DNA from: DATCMA01 sp036563645 | Lineage (GTDB): Bacteria > Actinomycetota > Actinomycetes > Mycobacteriales > Micromonosporaceae | Assembly (NCBI GenBank): GCA_036563645.1 | Contig: DATCMA010000059.1 | Location: 1 to 30,914, forward strand | Length of the DNA: 30,914 nucleotides | Direction of reading: 5' to 3' | Shown here: in pieces, positions 15,711 through 23,997 of the stretch | How the letters are laid out: every line of letters begins with the position of its first letter | Position numbering within the stretch: position 1 is the stretch's first letter | Notes under the pieces: generated by a model | Told to the model about the DNA's origin: nothing | What the model saw: the letters and a program-made list of their open reading frames with translations, nothing else | The model's database searches: none | Position numbers and translations under genes: made by a program

Positions 15711-16880
15711 ATGAGGGACGCGGTCATCATCGGCGCGGTGCGGACCCCGATCGGGCGCCGGGGCGGGGCGCTCGCCGACGTTCACCCCGTCGACTTGTCC
15801 GCCCACGTGCTCCGCGCGCTTGCCGAGCGCGCGGGTTTCGACCCGGCCGACGTCGACGACGTGATCTGGGGCTGCGTGTCCCAAGTGGGTGACCAGTCGT
15901 GGAACATCGCCCGCAACGCGGTCCTCGCCGCGGGCTGGCCGGAATCGATCCCCGCGACGACGGTCGACCGCCAGTGCGGCTCCAGCCAGCAGGCGCTGCA
16001 CTTCGCCGCGGCCCTCGTCAGCTCCGGGCAGGCGGACCTCGTCATCGCCGGCGGCGTCGAATCGATGACCCGGGTCCCGATGGGCTCCACCGTCGGCGAC
16101 GGATCCCCGTACGGGGAGAGCGTCCGGGCCCGCTACCGCGGCCGCGAGGGGTTCGCGGCCGACGCGCCCGTCCCGTTCCACCAGGGCATCGGCGCGGAGA
16201 TGATCGCCCAGCGGTGGGGCTTCACCCGCCGGCAACTCGACGAGTTCTCTCTCGCCAGTCACGAGAAGGCGGCCGCCGCGCAGGACGCGGGAGCCTTCGA
16301 CGCGGAGATCGCCCCGGTGGTCGTCGACGGCCGGAAGGTCACCGCCGACGAAGGGGTCCGCCGGGATACCTCACTGGAGCGGTTGGCCGCACTGGCACCG
16401 CCGTTCCGCGAGGACGGAGTGATCACCGCCGGCTCCTCGTCGCAGATCTCCGACGGCGCGGCCGCGCTCGCCGTCACCACGTCGGAGTGGGCCCGCGCGC
16501 ACGGGATCACGCCGATCGCCCGGATCCACACCGCGGTCGTCGCCGCCAACGACCCGGTGATCATGCTCACCGCCCCGATCCCCGCCACGGAGAAGGCGTT
16601 GCGCCGCTCCGGGCTGACCTTGCGCGACATCGGGGTGTACGAGGTCAACGAGGCGTTCGCCCCGGTCCCGCTCGCCTGGCTCGCCGAAACCGGCGCCGAC
16701 CCGGCGCGCCTGAACCCCCGCGGTGGCGCGATCGCTCTCGGCCACCCTCTCGGCGCGTCCGGCGCCCGTCTCATGACGACCCTGCTGCACTACATGCGGG
16801 ACAACGGGATCCGGTACGGCCTGCAAACCATGTGCGAGGGCGGCGGCATGGCCAACGCCACCATCGTGGAACTTCTGTAG
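15711..16880 (+). CDS. Acetyl-CoA C-acyltransferase (thiolase)
   Basis: 389 residues, thiolase superfamily. Catalytic residues are complete: nucleophile Cys89 in DRQCGSSQQA, His345 in ALGHPLGASG and Cys375 in MCEGGGMANA; the N-terminus DAVIIGAVRTPIG is typical. It cleaves 3-ketoacyl-CoA with CoA in beta-oxidation or, in reverse, condenses acetyl-CoA. The two ATGs at 15708 and 15711 are adjacent; 15711 has better spacing (five bases) from GGGGAG. No other beta-oxidation gene is adjacent, so it is likely regulated alone, perhaps through the palindrome at 15628-15644. Confidence 0.94.
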   Translation: MRDAVIIGAVRTPIGRRGGALADVHPVDLSAHVLRALAERAGFDPADVDDVIWGCVSQVGDQSWNIARNAVLAAGWPESIPATTVDRQCGSSQQALHFAAALVSSGQADLVIAGGVESMTRVPMGSTVGDGSPYGESVRARYRGREGFAADAPVPFHQGIGAEMIAQRWGFTRRQLDEFSLASHEKAAAAQDAGAFDAEIAPVVVDGRKVTADEGVRRDTSLERLAALAPPFREDGVITAGSSSQISDGAAALAVTTSEWARAHGITPIARIHTAVVAANDPVIMLTAPIPATEKALRRSGLTLRDIGVYEVNEAFAPVPLAWLAETGADPARLNPRGGAIALGHPLGASGARLMTTLLHYMRDNGIRYGLQTMCEGGGMANATIVELL

Positions 16881-16936
16881 ACGCAATTTCCACCATTCCG
16901 CCGCGTCACTTCTCGGCGACGGATCGTTACCTGAGC

Positions 16937-17518
16937 ATGGACGTCTTTACACGGACATTCATGCCCGCCGCCGCGGAGTTCGGCGTGGCGATCCCCACGG
17001 TCAGTCGGCACATGCCGATCTTCCGGCGCTGTGTCGAGCCGGATGACGTGGCGCTGCTCGTCAGCAAGTGCGTGCGACCCGACCGTCTGATGTCCGGCGA
17101 CTTCCTGTTCCTGCTGACCCAGCGGCGGTTGGTCGTCACACACGAGACCAAGCTGCTGCACAAGCTGCGCCTGCACCTCAACACGGAGCTGCACCACCTG
17201 ACCGGCGTCACCTGGAACGCCGATCCGCGGCTCGGCACGGTCGCGTTTGCCGGCACGGCGGTGGATGGGATTCGGGAGCGGTTCCTCATCAAGGTGAGCC
17301 CGGCGAAGCAGGTGTGGCACGTGGACGCCTTGTTCACGTACGCCTTCCGGTCCCACCTGCGTTCGGCGCGCGTCGGCGCACGCCCGGCCACCGCCGCGGC
17401 GCGGCAGCCCGCTGACTCCTCCGCCGCCCACTCCTCTGGCGCCCCGGCCGCTGGGTCGGCCTCCGGTTCCCGCCAAGAGCCACCGACCCATGAGTTCGCG
17501 ACCGTCGGCCCCCGGTAA
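16937..17518 (+). CDS. Conserved actinobacterial protein of unknown function
   Basis: 193 residues. The first 140 look like a compact, mostly beta domain (DVALLVSKCVRPDRLMSGDFLFLLTQRRLVV, VTWNADPRLGTVAFAGTA, GIRERFLIKVSP), reminiscent of PH-like/GRAM folds that start with a 'this is the level we read out' strand pattern, but I cannot name a family. The last 50 residues are Ala/Ser/Pro-rich and probably disordered. No signal peptide or membrane helix. No ribosome site precedes ATG 16937; 56 bases separate it from the thiolase stop, so co-transcription is possible. The N-terminal FMPAAAEFGVAIPTVSRHMPIFRR is a second well-formed block. Confidence 0.75.
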   Translation: MDVFTRTFMPAAAEFGVAIPTVSRHMPIFRRCVEPDDVALLVSKCVRPDRLMSGDFLFLLTQRRLVVTHETKLLHKLRLHLNTELHHLTGVTWNADPRLGTVAFAGTAVDGIRERFLIKVSPAKQVWHVDALFTYAFRSHLRSARVGARPATAAARQPADSSAAHSSGAPAAGSASGSRQEPPTHEFATVGPR

Positions 17519-17650
17519 CCGCGATCGGCGAAGGTGCGCAGGGGAGATCGCGGTGTGACGGGGATATGGCTCAATCGGTGTCCGGGCAGCCTGGGTGCGG
17601 CCGTGAAGCTACCCTAGGACCCGTTCCGTCGTCAGCCCGTGGAGACTCCC

Positions 17651-18340
17651 GTGAAGCTCTCGATCCTCATGCCGGTCTACAACGAGGAAGACCGCGTTGC
17701 GGACGCAGTCAAAGAGGCGCTGGCGGTCGACTATCCGTGCGAGATCGAGCTGATCATCGTCGATGACGGTAGTCGCGACGGCACGGCGGAGATCCTGGGT
17801 CGGATCGACGACGATCGGGTGCGGGTTATCACGCACCCGCGCAACGTGGGCAAGGGCGCGGCGGTTCGGACGGCCGTGGAACATGCCGAGGGCGACTACA
17901 TGGTCATCCTCGACGCCGACCTGGAGTACGACCCCCAGGACATCCCGAAGCTGCTCGACCCGGTGCTCGACGGGCGGGCCACCGTGGTGTACGGCAATCG
18001 CACCTTCGGCAGCCACAGCGCCTACAGCTTCTGGTACGTGATGGGGAACAAGGCGGTTACGACCGTCGCCAATGTCCTGTTCAACTCGTACATCGGCGAC
18101 CTTGAAACCTGCTTCAAGCTGCTCCCCATCTCCCTGTTCCGGTCTCTGGACATCCGCTCCCGGGGCTTCGGGATGGAGGCCGAGATCACCGGGAAGCTGC
18201 TGCGGCGCAAGATCCGCCCGTACGAGGTGCCGATCAGCTACCGGGCGCGCAGTCGGGAAGAGGGCAAGAAGATCACCTGGAAGGACGGCGTCGAGGCGAT
18301 CTGGATCCTCGGTCGCGAGCGCGCCCGGCGCTGGAAGTAG
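17651..18340 (+). CDS. DPM1-like GT2 glycosyltransferase (polyprenyl-phosphate sugar synthase type)
   Basis: 229 residues, GT-A fold with no C-terminal membrane domain. KLSILMPVYNEED, VDDGSRDGT, the metal-binding DADLEYDP and the RSRGFGMEAEITGKLLRRK region are those of dolichol/polyprenyl-phosphate mannose or glucose synthases. It would load a sugar from a nucleotide donor onto polyprenyl phosphate at the inner face of the membrane, supplying GT-C enzymes. GTG 17651 is preferred over an in-frame GTG at 17639 because GGAGA ends six bases before it. A -10-like TACCCT lies at 17610-17615. Twelve bases separate it from the convergent oxidoreductase. Confidence 0.93.
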   Translation: MKLSILMPVYNEEDRVADAVKEALAVDYPCEIELIIVDDGSRDGTAEILGRIDDDRVRVITHPRNVGKGAAVRTAVEHAEGDYMVILDADLEYDPQDIPKLLDPVLDGRATVVYGNRTFGSHSAYSFWYVMGNKAVTTVANVLFNSYIGDLETCFKLLPISLFRSLDIRSRGFGMEAEITGKLLRRKIRPYEVPISYRARSREEGKKITWKDGVEAIWILGRERARRWK

Positions 18341-18352
18341 CCGCGGGGAGGC

Positions 18353-19327
18353 TCACTCCGTGACGGTGAGGAGCACCTTGCCGAAGTGCTCGCTCGCCTC
18401 GACGATCCGGTGCGCCTCCGCGGCCTCGGTGATCGGCATGCGCCGGTCGATGATCGGGCGGATCGTCCCGGCGGCGATGAGCGGCCAGACGTGCTCCCGC
18501 ACCCCCCGTACGATCTCCGCCTTCTCCGCGACCGGACGGGCGCGCAGCGTCGTGCCGTGCACGGACCCCCGCTTCGCCATCAGCAGGTTGAGGTCGAGCT
18601 CGCCCTTGCGGCCGCGCTGAAGCCCGATCACGACGAGCCGACCGCCGGTGGCGAGGGCGGCCACGTTCTGCGGCAGGTACGCGCCGCCGATGATGTCGAG
18701 GATCACGTCCGCGCCGCCCGCGATCCGCTTCGTCTCCTCGACGAAGTCCTGGCTGGTGTAGTCGATCGTGTGGTGCGCGCCGAGGGCGCGCAGCCGCTCG
18801 TGCTTCGCCGCGCGGGCAGTGGTGATCACGGTCGCCCCCAGCGCGGCCCCGAGCTGGATCGCGAAGGTCCCGATGCCGCTCCCCCCGCCGTGGACCAGCA
18901 GGGTCTCACCCGCGGTGAGCCCGGCGAGCTGGACGACGTTCGACCACACCGTGCACGCCACCTCGGGCAGCGCCGCGGCGTCGGCCAGCGATACCCCCTC
19001 CGGCACCGGCAGGAGTTGCCCCGCGGGCACCGCCACCTTCTCCGCGTACCCTCCACCGGCGAGCAGCGCGCAGACCTCATCCCCGACCCGGAAGTCGGTG
19101 ACGTCGCGCCCCACCGCGCTGATCACGCCGGAGCACTCCAGCCCCGGGTACGGCGGCGCGCCGGGCGGCGGCGGGTAGAAGCCCTGCCGTTGCAGGAGAT
19201 CAGCACGGTTGACCGCCGTCGCGACGACGTCGATGACCACCTCGTCTGGGCCGGGCTCGGGATCGGGCACCTCGCTCCAGACGAGCGCCTCAGGCCCCCC
19301 GGGCTGCGGGATCATGATCGCACGCAT
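18353..19327 (-). CDS. NAD(P)H:quinone oxidoreductase, PIG3/zeta-crystallin family
   Basis: 324 residues of the zinc-independent MDR superfamily. The N-terminal catalytic domain has NRADLLQRQGFYPPPPGAPPYPGLECSG, diagnostic of the PIG3 (TP53I3) branch; the nucleotide-binding domain has VHGGGSGIGTFAIQLG and the QR-specific GRLVVIGLQRGRKGELDL. It transfers one or two electrons from NADPH to quinones. No structural-zinc cysteines are seen. ATG 19327 has only a weak upstream ribosome site. Single gene, no clear partners. Confidence 0.94.
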   Translation of the reverse strand: MRAIMIPQPGGPEALVWSEVPDPEPGPDEVVIDVVATAVNRADLLQRQGFYPPPPGAPPYPGLECSGVISAVGRDVTDFRVGDEVCALLAGGGYAEKVAVPAGQLLPVPEGVSLADAAALPEVACTVWSNVVQLAGLTAGETLLVHGGGSGIGTFAIQLGAALGATVITTARAAKHERLRALGAHHTIDYTSQDFVEETKRIAGGADVILDIIGGAYLPQNVAALATGGRLVVIGLQRGRKGELDLNLLMAKRGSVHGTTLRARPVAEKAEIVRGVREHVWPLIAAGTIRPIIDRRMPITEAAEAHRIVEASEHFGKVLLTVTE

Positions 19328-19482
19328 GCTTCGTTTCTACCGCGCCCTGCCGGGATGACATGCCGGAGCCCCGCGGATGGGCTACCCAGCGAGCGGGGCG
19401 GCCGTGGCAGACTATGTCTTCGGAGGCGGTTGCTCCGGGCCGCGGAGCGGCTCGCTCCCCGGCCGTGGTGTGCCGTCCCAGA

Positions 19483-19571
19483 GGAGGGCTCGCCTAGTGG
19501 CCGATGGCGCTGGTCTTGAAAACCGGTAGGGCGGGTGACCGCCCTCGTGGGTTCGAATCCCACGCCCTCCG
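19483..19571 (+). tRNA. tRNA-Ser(TGA)
   Basis: 89 nt with 7-bp acceptor stem (GGAGGGC/GCCCTCC), discriminator G, D-arm, anticodon loop CTTGAAA (anticodon TGA), long variable arm with stem GGGCGG/CCGCCC, and T-arm GTGGG-TTCGAAT-CCCAC. CCA is not encoded. The long variable arm is the serine hallmark. Confidence 0.96.
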
Positions 19572-19673
19572 CAAGAGCTGACCTTCACCGGGTCGGCGGT
19601 GTGCGTTGTGGCAGGGGTGGCTGGTGGGTTGGTTGTGGTGAGGGCATCCACCACCTCTGTCGTCTCCACACGT

Positions 19674-19702
19674 CACGGCAGCAGGGGGATCCTGCTGCCG
19701 TG
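19674..19702. terminator. Strong stem-loop after the amidase gene
   Basis: CACGGCAGCAGG / CCTGCTGCCGTG, perfect 12-bp arms with loop GGGAT, 17 bases beyond the amidase stop on the minus strand. No T-run, like many actinobacterial terminators; it may work in both directions. Confidence 0.7.
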
Positions 19703-19719
19703 GTGAGCGGTCGGTCTCG

Positions 19720-20637
19720 TCAGTCCTGGGTGGACGCGGCGACGCTACTGCCGCTGCTGCTGACGAGCGCGGTGCGCAGGGACGCGATCTCTGAGGTCAC
19801 GTTGGCGAGCTGACGGGAGAGGTCATCGCCGACCCGGCGCAGCTCGGCCACCAGGGCGCCGGTGGTGTCCGATACGTCGCGCGCGGCGAGCGCCTCGATC
19901 GCGGCGGCGATGGCGTCCACCTTCTTGTCGAGCTTGCCCACCGCGACCTTGGTGAGCGTCGCCTCCCGCACGGCCCACCCAAGGGCGAAGCCCGTGGTCA
20001 TGTGCGTGTTGCCCGTAGTGATCTCCTTGCCGTTCTCGTCGTACCGTTGGATAAGGTCCGCGGCCCCACCGAGCCAGAACTCACGAACGGTTGGCATGTC
20101 GTCCTCCTCCAGTCGTTGTTTCCAGACGGTCAGTAGGTGGTCCCAGGGGAAGTTCGGGCCAGGGTCGACGTGGTCGGTGCCGCCCCACGCCTGGCGCATC
20201 TGGTTGTGGTCGTAGGCTCCGCGGACGCGCGGATTGGCTTTCATCTCCGCGACCGTCACGCGCACGGGCGGGATGTTGTGGTGACGGCTCACCGCGGCGA
20301 ACACTTCCGCGGTCTTCTCCCACGCGATGCTCGACATCCACTTGGCGCGTGACCAGGTGGCCAGCCCGGTGAACTCGACCGCGATGGCGTATGTGTTGCC
20401 TTGGGTGGAGCCGGCGTGCCCAGCGATGTCGTTGGTGTCGAGGGATTGGATGACCTCGCGATCGTCGATGAAAAAGTGAGCGCTGACGCCATCCGTGCGC
20501 CGAGCGGCGTATTCGGCCTCGTTGCGCGCGGGCGCGGTGTTGGCGGTGCAGTGCACGGCGATGGCGTACTTGGTCGACGTGCCATACCGATTTCTCCCTT
20601 GAATAAAGGGAATTCCGGGGACTTTCATGGGGGCCAC
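19720..20637 (-). CDS. Phage-type N-acetylmuramoyl-L-alanine amidase (Amidase_2)
   Basis: About 305 residues. An Amidase_2/PGRP zinc hydrolase domain (about 10-180) begins IPFIQGRNRYG and includes zinc ligand His in AIAVHCTANTAP, NRDG-like SAHFFIDDREVIQSLD, IAGHAG and the C-terminal ligand pair in DHVDPGPNFPW. It would cut between muramic acid and the peptide stem of peptidoglycan. Residues 185-240 hold EFWLGGAADLIQRY and a helical linker; the last 60 form a heptad-like coiled coil (VDAIAAAIEALAARD...LVAELRRVGDDLSRQLANV), as in phage endolysins and tail-associated lysins. No signal peptide. GTG 20637 or ATG 20628 (three codons later) may be the start. It sits directly beside tRNA-Ser, suggesting a prophage remnant. 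Confidence 0.87.
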   Translation of the reverse strand: MAPMKVPGIPFIQGRNRYGTSTKYAIAVHCTANTAPARNEAEYAARRTDGVSAHFFIDDREVIQSLDTNDIAGHAGSTQGNTYAIAVEFTGLATWSRAKWMSSIAWEKTAEVFAAVSRHHNIPPVRVTVAEMKANPRVRGAYDHNQMRQAWGGTDHVDPGPNFPWDHLLTVWKQRLEEDDMPTVREFWLGGAADLIQRYDENGKEITTGNTHMTTGFALGWAVREATLTKVAVGKLDKKVDAIAAAIEALAARDVSDTTGALVAELRRVGDDLSRQLANVTSEIASLRTALVSSSGSSVAASTQD

Positions 20638-21128
20638 GCTCTCTCGGTGTCCGATGTGGTCGGCTCTGTGGCGTTCGGTGGATTAGCCATGCGCGGAATT
20701 CCACTGTGAAAAATCGGTGGCTGACCTAGCGTGCGGTGCTCGGCCCTGCCAGCGGGATGGAGGCTGGGCCTGGCGCGATCCCCGCGGTGGGACGAGCTAT
20801 CCTTGTCGCCTCGCGCACCATCGGCATCCCCTCCCGGCACGGGAAAGGAGCAAAATCAGAATAGGGTTCACTTTTTGTCGTTGCCGATATCGACGTGAAT
20901 TTGTGGTGCCGGCTCTTTAAGCATAGCGCTCTCGATGTGAATGTATTTCAAAATTGGGCCGGTTGGCATGCCATCCAGCCACTCCGACCCGGAATCGCGA
21001 CGTAGCCGACCGCGGCCGGCGGCGCCGGCCTGAACCGGGTGAGAAGGCCCCAACGGACGATCAGCGGCGTGCCACCCCAACGGGGGAGGTCACGCACGGA
21101 GCGCGAGTTTTCAGTAAGGATTGCTGGT
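20638..21128. other. Intergenic stretch with low-GC island
   Basis: 490 bases between divergent amidase and PEBP genes. From about 20850 to 20965 the G+C falls to roughly half. It holds AAAGGAG (20845 region) without a following start, a repeated ATTCACrTCGA on the minus strand (around 20889-20899 and 20932-20942), and the short frame described separately. No tRNA-derived att repeat was found. Confidence 0.5.
20868..20969 (-). CDS. Candidate 33-residue small protein (low confidence)
   Basis: Minus-strand frame starting MPTGPILKYIHIESAM and ending VDIGNDKK. It lies in the low-GC island, carries two related beta-like units (YIHIES and QIHVDI) that come from a DNA direct repeat, and has a possible GGAG 13 bases before the ATG. 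No recognised family. It may equally be non-coding regulatory DNA. Confidence 0.2.
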   Translation of the reverse strand: MPTGPILKYIHIESAMLKEPAPQIHVDIGNDKK

Positions 21129-21656
21129 ATGAATCTCGAACGACCAGTTGCTCCGAACCCGTACGACCTGCTACCGCCTGTCCCGTCTTTCCAGCTCACC
21201 AGCATCGACGTCCGGGACGGGGAGCCGATGGGCCTGGCCCACGCCCACTCCAGCGTCGGAGGCGCCAACCTCTCGCCGCAGCTCGCGTGGTCGGGCTTCC
21301 CTGCCGAGACCCGCAGCTTCGCGATCACGTGCTTCGACCCCGACGCGCCCACCGGTAGCGGTTTCTGGCACTGGGTGCTGGTCAACGTGCCGGTCTCGGT
21401 CACCGAGCTGCCCCGGGGAGCGGAGACCCCGGCCGGAGCGCTGTCCATCCGCACCGACTACGGCACGCGGGGCTACGGCGGCGCCGCCCCGCCGGCCGGC
21501 GACCGTCCGCACCGGTACTTCTTCGCCGTGCACGCCTTGGACGTGGAGACGCTTCCCGTTGACGCCGACGCCACCGCCGCGTTCGTCGGTTTCAACCTGA
21601 CCTTCCACACCCTGGCGCGGGCGACGCTGGCCCCGACGTACCAGGTCAAAGGCTGA
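21129..21656 (+). CDS. YbhB/YbcL-type PEBP (Raf kinase inhibitor-like) protein
   Basis: 175 residues, phosphatidylethanolamine-binding-protein fold, no signal peptide. Anion-pocket residues are in CFDPDAPTGSGFWHWVLVNVP and in the DYGTRGYGGAAPPAGDRPHRYFFAVHAL region. Bacterial members bind anionic or phosphate-bearing ligands; cellular role is not established. ATG 21129 with AAGGA eight bases upstream. Followed by a strong hairpin, so transcribed alone. Confidence 0.93.
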   Translation: MNLERPVAPNPYDLLPPVPSFQLTSIDVRDGEPMGLAHAHSSVGGANLSPQLAWSGFPAETRSFAITCFDPDAPTGSGFWHWVLVNVPVSVTELPRGAETPAGALSIRTDYGTRGYGGAAPPAGDRPHRYFFAVHALDVETLPVDADATAAFVGFNLTFHTLARATLAPTYQVKG

Positions 21657-21677
21657 CGGGCGACGCGCATTCTGACT

Positions 21678-21699
21678 GATATTCGCCCGATATTCGCCC
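21678..21699. repeat. Tandem 11-bp direct repeat GATATTCGCCC
   Basis: Two perfect head-to-tail copies (21678-21688, 21689-21699), right after the PEBP stop and before the terminator hairpin. Confidence 0.8.
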
Positions 21700-21706
21700 A
21701 TCATCC

Positions 21707-21744
21707 ACCGGTCCCCGGCATCACCACCGATGCCGGGGACCGGT
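21707..21744. terminator. Strong 16-bp-stem terminator after PEBP gene
   Basis: ACCGGTCCCCGGCATC / GATGCCGGGGACCGGT with loop ACCACC, perfect pairing, 51 bases after the PEBP stop. No T-run. Confidence 0.8.
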
Positions 21745-22024
21745 CGTCACGGCAGACGTGAGGATGACTCATCATGCTACGCCTGCCGGCGTCGCCATTC
21801 CTTGCCTTCGCACACACTTCCCACGATTTTTCTATTCGCACCGCCAAGTCAGCCAACTCCCATTGGGATCACGAATGGGGAGGCATCATGTGGTGCGAAC
21901 GTACGGATTAGCCGGGTCAGCAGCGCGCCATCCCTCCCCTCCTGGGTCGCGCCATCACCCGCGTGCGTTCGTGGACAGAAGACGGTGACTTGGGCACGGC
22001 GTACTCGGTGAGGCGACGCGAATT
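21745..22024. other. Leader region of the membrane protein gene, no gene seen
   Basis: 280 bases with moderately lower G+C. It has a CCCATT/AATGGG stem (about 21870-21890) and other short stems that could form a structured leader, but I see no known riboswitch pattern, no clear promoter and no ribosome site close to the next ATG. Confidence 0.35.
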
Positions 22025-23944
22025 ATGACTACCCGAGATTTGGGCGGTGTGCCCAGCGCGGATACGAGGGATCAGGCGCTCGATACGGTGACCACGTCAG
22101 CGAGTGGCGACAAGCCGTTGGAATTCAGTGACGGGCTCAGCGGCGACCCCATAGGCCGGGAGGCGTCGGCGACGCGCCGAGGCGGATGGCTGGCGCGATG
22201 GCGTCACCGCTGGTGGGACCTGGCGGCGGTGGCCAGCTACGGCCTGCTCGCCTTCTGGGTCACCGCCCGCGTGTGGTGGCACCTCGACCACGGCCTCGCC
22301 GATAACCGCATGGACCAGGCGTTCTTCGAATGGATGCTGGCCCACGGCGCGCACGTCGTCACCGATTTCGCGTACCCGTTCGTCTCGAAACAGATGAACG
22401 TGCCCGACGGCGTCAACATGATGGCGAACACGTCCGTTCTCGGCATCTCCATTCCGTTGGCGCCGGTTACGCTTATTTTCGGGCCGCATATCGCGTTCAA
22501 CGTTTTTCTCACCGGCGCGTTGATAGCGACGGCGACCTCCTGGTATGTCGTCCTTTCGCGGTGTCTCATCCGGAATCGCACCGCCGCGTGGCTTGGGGGA
22601 TTGTTCTGCGGCTTCGCCCCGAGCATGGTCTCGCACGCCAACGCGCACCCGAACATCGTCGCCCAATTCCTCGTACCCGTGATCGTTTGGCGCGTGCTGC
22701 GCCTGCGGGAGCCGGGGCGGTGGCTGCGCAACGGGCTCTTGCTAGCAGCCGCGATCATCTGGCAGGCGTTCATCAACCTGGAGATCCTGCTGCTGGTCGC
22801 GGTCGGGATTGGGCTCTTCCTCGGCGTCTACCTGCTCCTGCGGCCCGAGGCGCGGCGCGACGTCCCCACCGTCCTCGCCGGGCTCGGCGTCGCCGCGGTG
22901 GCCTCCGGGATCGTGCTCGCCTACCCCCTGTACATCCTCTTCTTCGGCCCGCAGGCCTATCACGGGCTCCCCCACGACATCCGCCGGTACGGCGCTGACC
23001 TCGCGTCGTTCGTCGCCTTCTCCCGGGAGTCCCTCGCCGGTACCCCCGCGGCGGCCGCCCCGCTCGCCCAGAACCCGACCGAAGAGAACGCCTTCTTCGG
23101 CTGGCCGCTCGTCGTCCTCGTCGCCGCGATCGTGCTGTGGCTGCGGCGCTCCGCGGAGGTCATCGCGCTCGCGGTGGTCGGCCTGGTCTTCGCCGCGTTC
23201 TCCCTCGGCCCCGAGATCCTCTTCCGTGGGCAGGAGACCGGCATTCCCTTCGTGTGGCGGCTGATGGTCAACATGCCGGTGCTCCACTCGGTGGTGCCGA
23301 CGCGATGGGCTATGGAGATCGCTCCGGTGGTGGGGCTGCTCCTCGCGATCGCCTGGACGCGGGTGAGCGAGCTGGCCGGTCGCCACCGCGACCTGTCCCG
23401 GGGCATCCGCGCGGCCGCCGCCACCGGGTTCGCCATGGCGTTGGTGCCGATCGCCCCAACCCCGTTGCCGAGCGTCAAGCTCCCCACGACGCCGGAGTTC
23501 ATCACCGCCGGCATGTGGAAGCAGTACGTGGGGGAGGGGCAGAGCGTCTGCACGTTGCCGCTCCCGTCACTGTCCTATTCGGATCCCCTGCGCTGGTCGG
23601 CGATGACCCGACTGGAGATGGCGATCCCGCGCGGATACTTCCTCGGGCCGCGCCGCGATCCCCGTCGGCCCCATGACCGGACGGCGAGCTTCAGCCCGCC
23701 TGCCCGGCCGACCGCGACGCTCATCGGCACGATCCAGCGCACCGGCACCGCCCCGCCGATCACGCCCGGGATGCGGGTGCAGGCGCGCGACGACCTCCGC
23801 TACTGGCGCGCGGCGGTGGTGGTGCTCGCCCCGCAGAAGCACGACGCGGTGTATCGAAAGACGATGACCGAGCTCACCGGCATCCAGCCGCAGTGGATCG
23901 GCGGCGCCTGGGTGTGGGACGTCCGCCCGTTGCTCGCCGATTGA
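22025..23944 (+). CDS. Large polytopic membrane protein, GT-C glycosyltransferase-like
   Basis: 639 residues. A 55-residue cytoplasmic N-terminus, then about 11 membrane helices to about residue 480, then a soluble C-terminal domain of about 150 residues (ITAGMWKQYVGEGQSVCTLPLPS...). The first outer loop has acidic residues in HLDHGLADNRMDQAFFEWML, the place where GT-C enzymes carry their catalytic Asp, followed by FVSKQMNVPDGVNMMANTSVL and GPHIAFNVFL, conserved in actinobacterial homologues annotated as glycosyltransferases. It would use a polyprenyl-phosphate sugar outside the membrane. Function not proved; no ribosome site at ATG 22025. Confidence 0.85.
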   Translation: MTTRDLGGVPSADTRDQALDTVTTSASGDKPLEFSDGLSGDPIGREASATRRGGWLARWRHRWWDLAAVASYGLLAFWVTARVWWHLDHGLADNRMDQAFFEWMLAHGAHVVTDFAYPFVSKQMNVPDGVNMMANTSVLGISIPLAPVTLIFGPHIAFNVFLTGALIATATSWYVVLSRCLIRNRTAAWLGGLFCGFAPSMVSHANAHPNIVAQFLVPVIVWRVLRLREPGRWLRNGLLLAAAIIWQAFINLEILLLVAVGIGLFLGVYLLLRPEARRDVPTVLAGLGVAAVASGIVLAYPLYILFFGPQAYHGLPHDIRRYGADLASFVAFSRESLAGTPAAAAPLAQNPTEENAFFGWPLVVLVAAIVLWLRRSAEVIALAVVGLVFAAFSLGPEILFRGQETGIPFVWRLMVNMPVLHSVVPTRWAMEIAPVVGLLLAIAWTRVSELAGRHRDLSRGIRAAAATGFAMALVPIAPTPLPSVKLPTTPEFITAGMWKQYVGEGQSVCTLPLPSLSYSDPLRWSAMTRLEMAIPRGYFLGPRRDPRRPHDRTASFSPPARPTATLIGTIQRTGTAPPITPGMRVQARDDLRYWRAAVVVLAPQKHDAVYRKTMTELTGIQPQWIGGAWVWDVRPLLAD

Positions 23945-23949
23945 CCGGG

Positions 23950-23970
23950 CCCGGCCGGCCCACAGCCGGG
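23950..23970. terminator. Hairpin between convergent genes
   Basis: CCCGGC / GCCGGG with a nine-base loop, six bases beyond the membrane protein stop and 27 before the FhuF-like stop; probably serves both. Confidence 0.45.
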
Positions 23971-23997
23971 GTGAGCGGGGCGCGGCAGCAGGACTTG

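Noticed and set aside
15899..16936. Upstream extension of the unknown-protein frame through the thiolase
   Set aside because: Overlaps a complete thiolase in another frame and has Arg/Gly-rich noise composition; real protein begins at 16937.
19540..21130. att-site duplication of the tRNA-Ser 3' end flanking the amidase
   Set aside because: I searched for the GGTTCGAATCCCACGCCCTCC region and shorter parts to the right and found no copy in the window.
21745..22024. Riboswitch (cyclic-di-AMP ydaO type or similar)
   Set aside because: No conserved core motif could be placed; only short stems.
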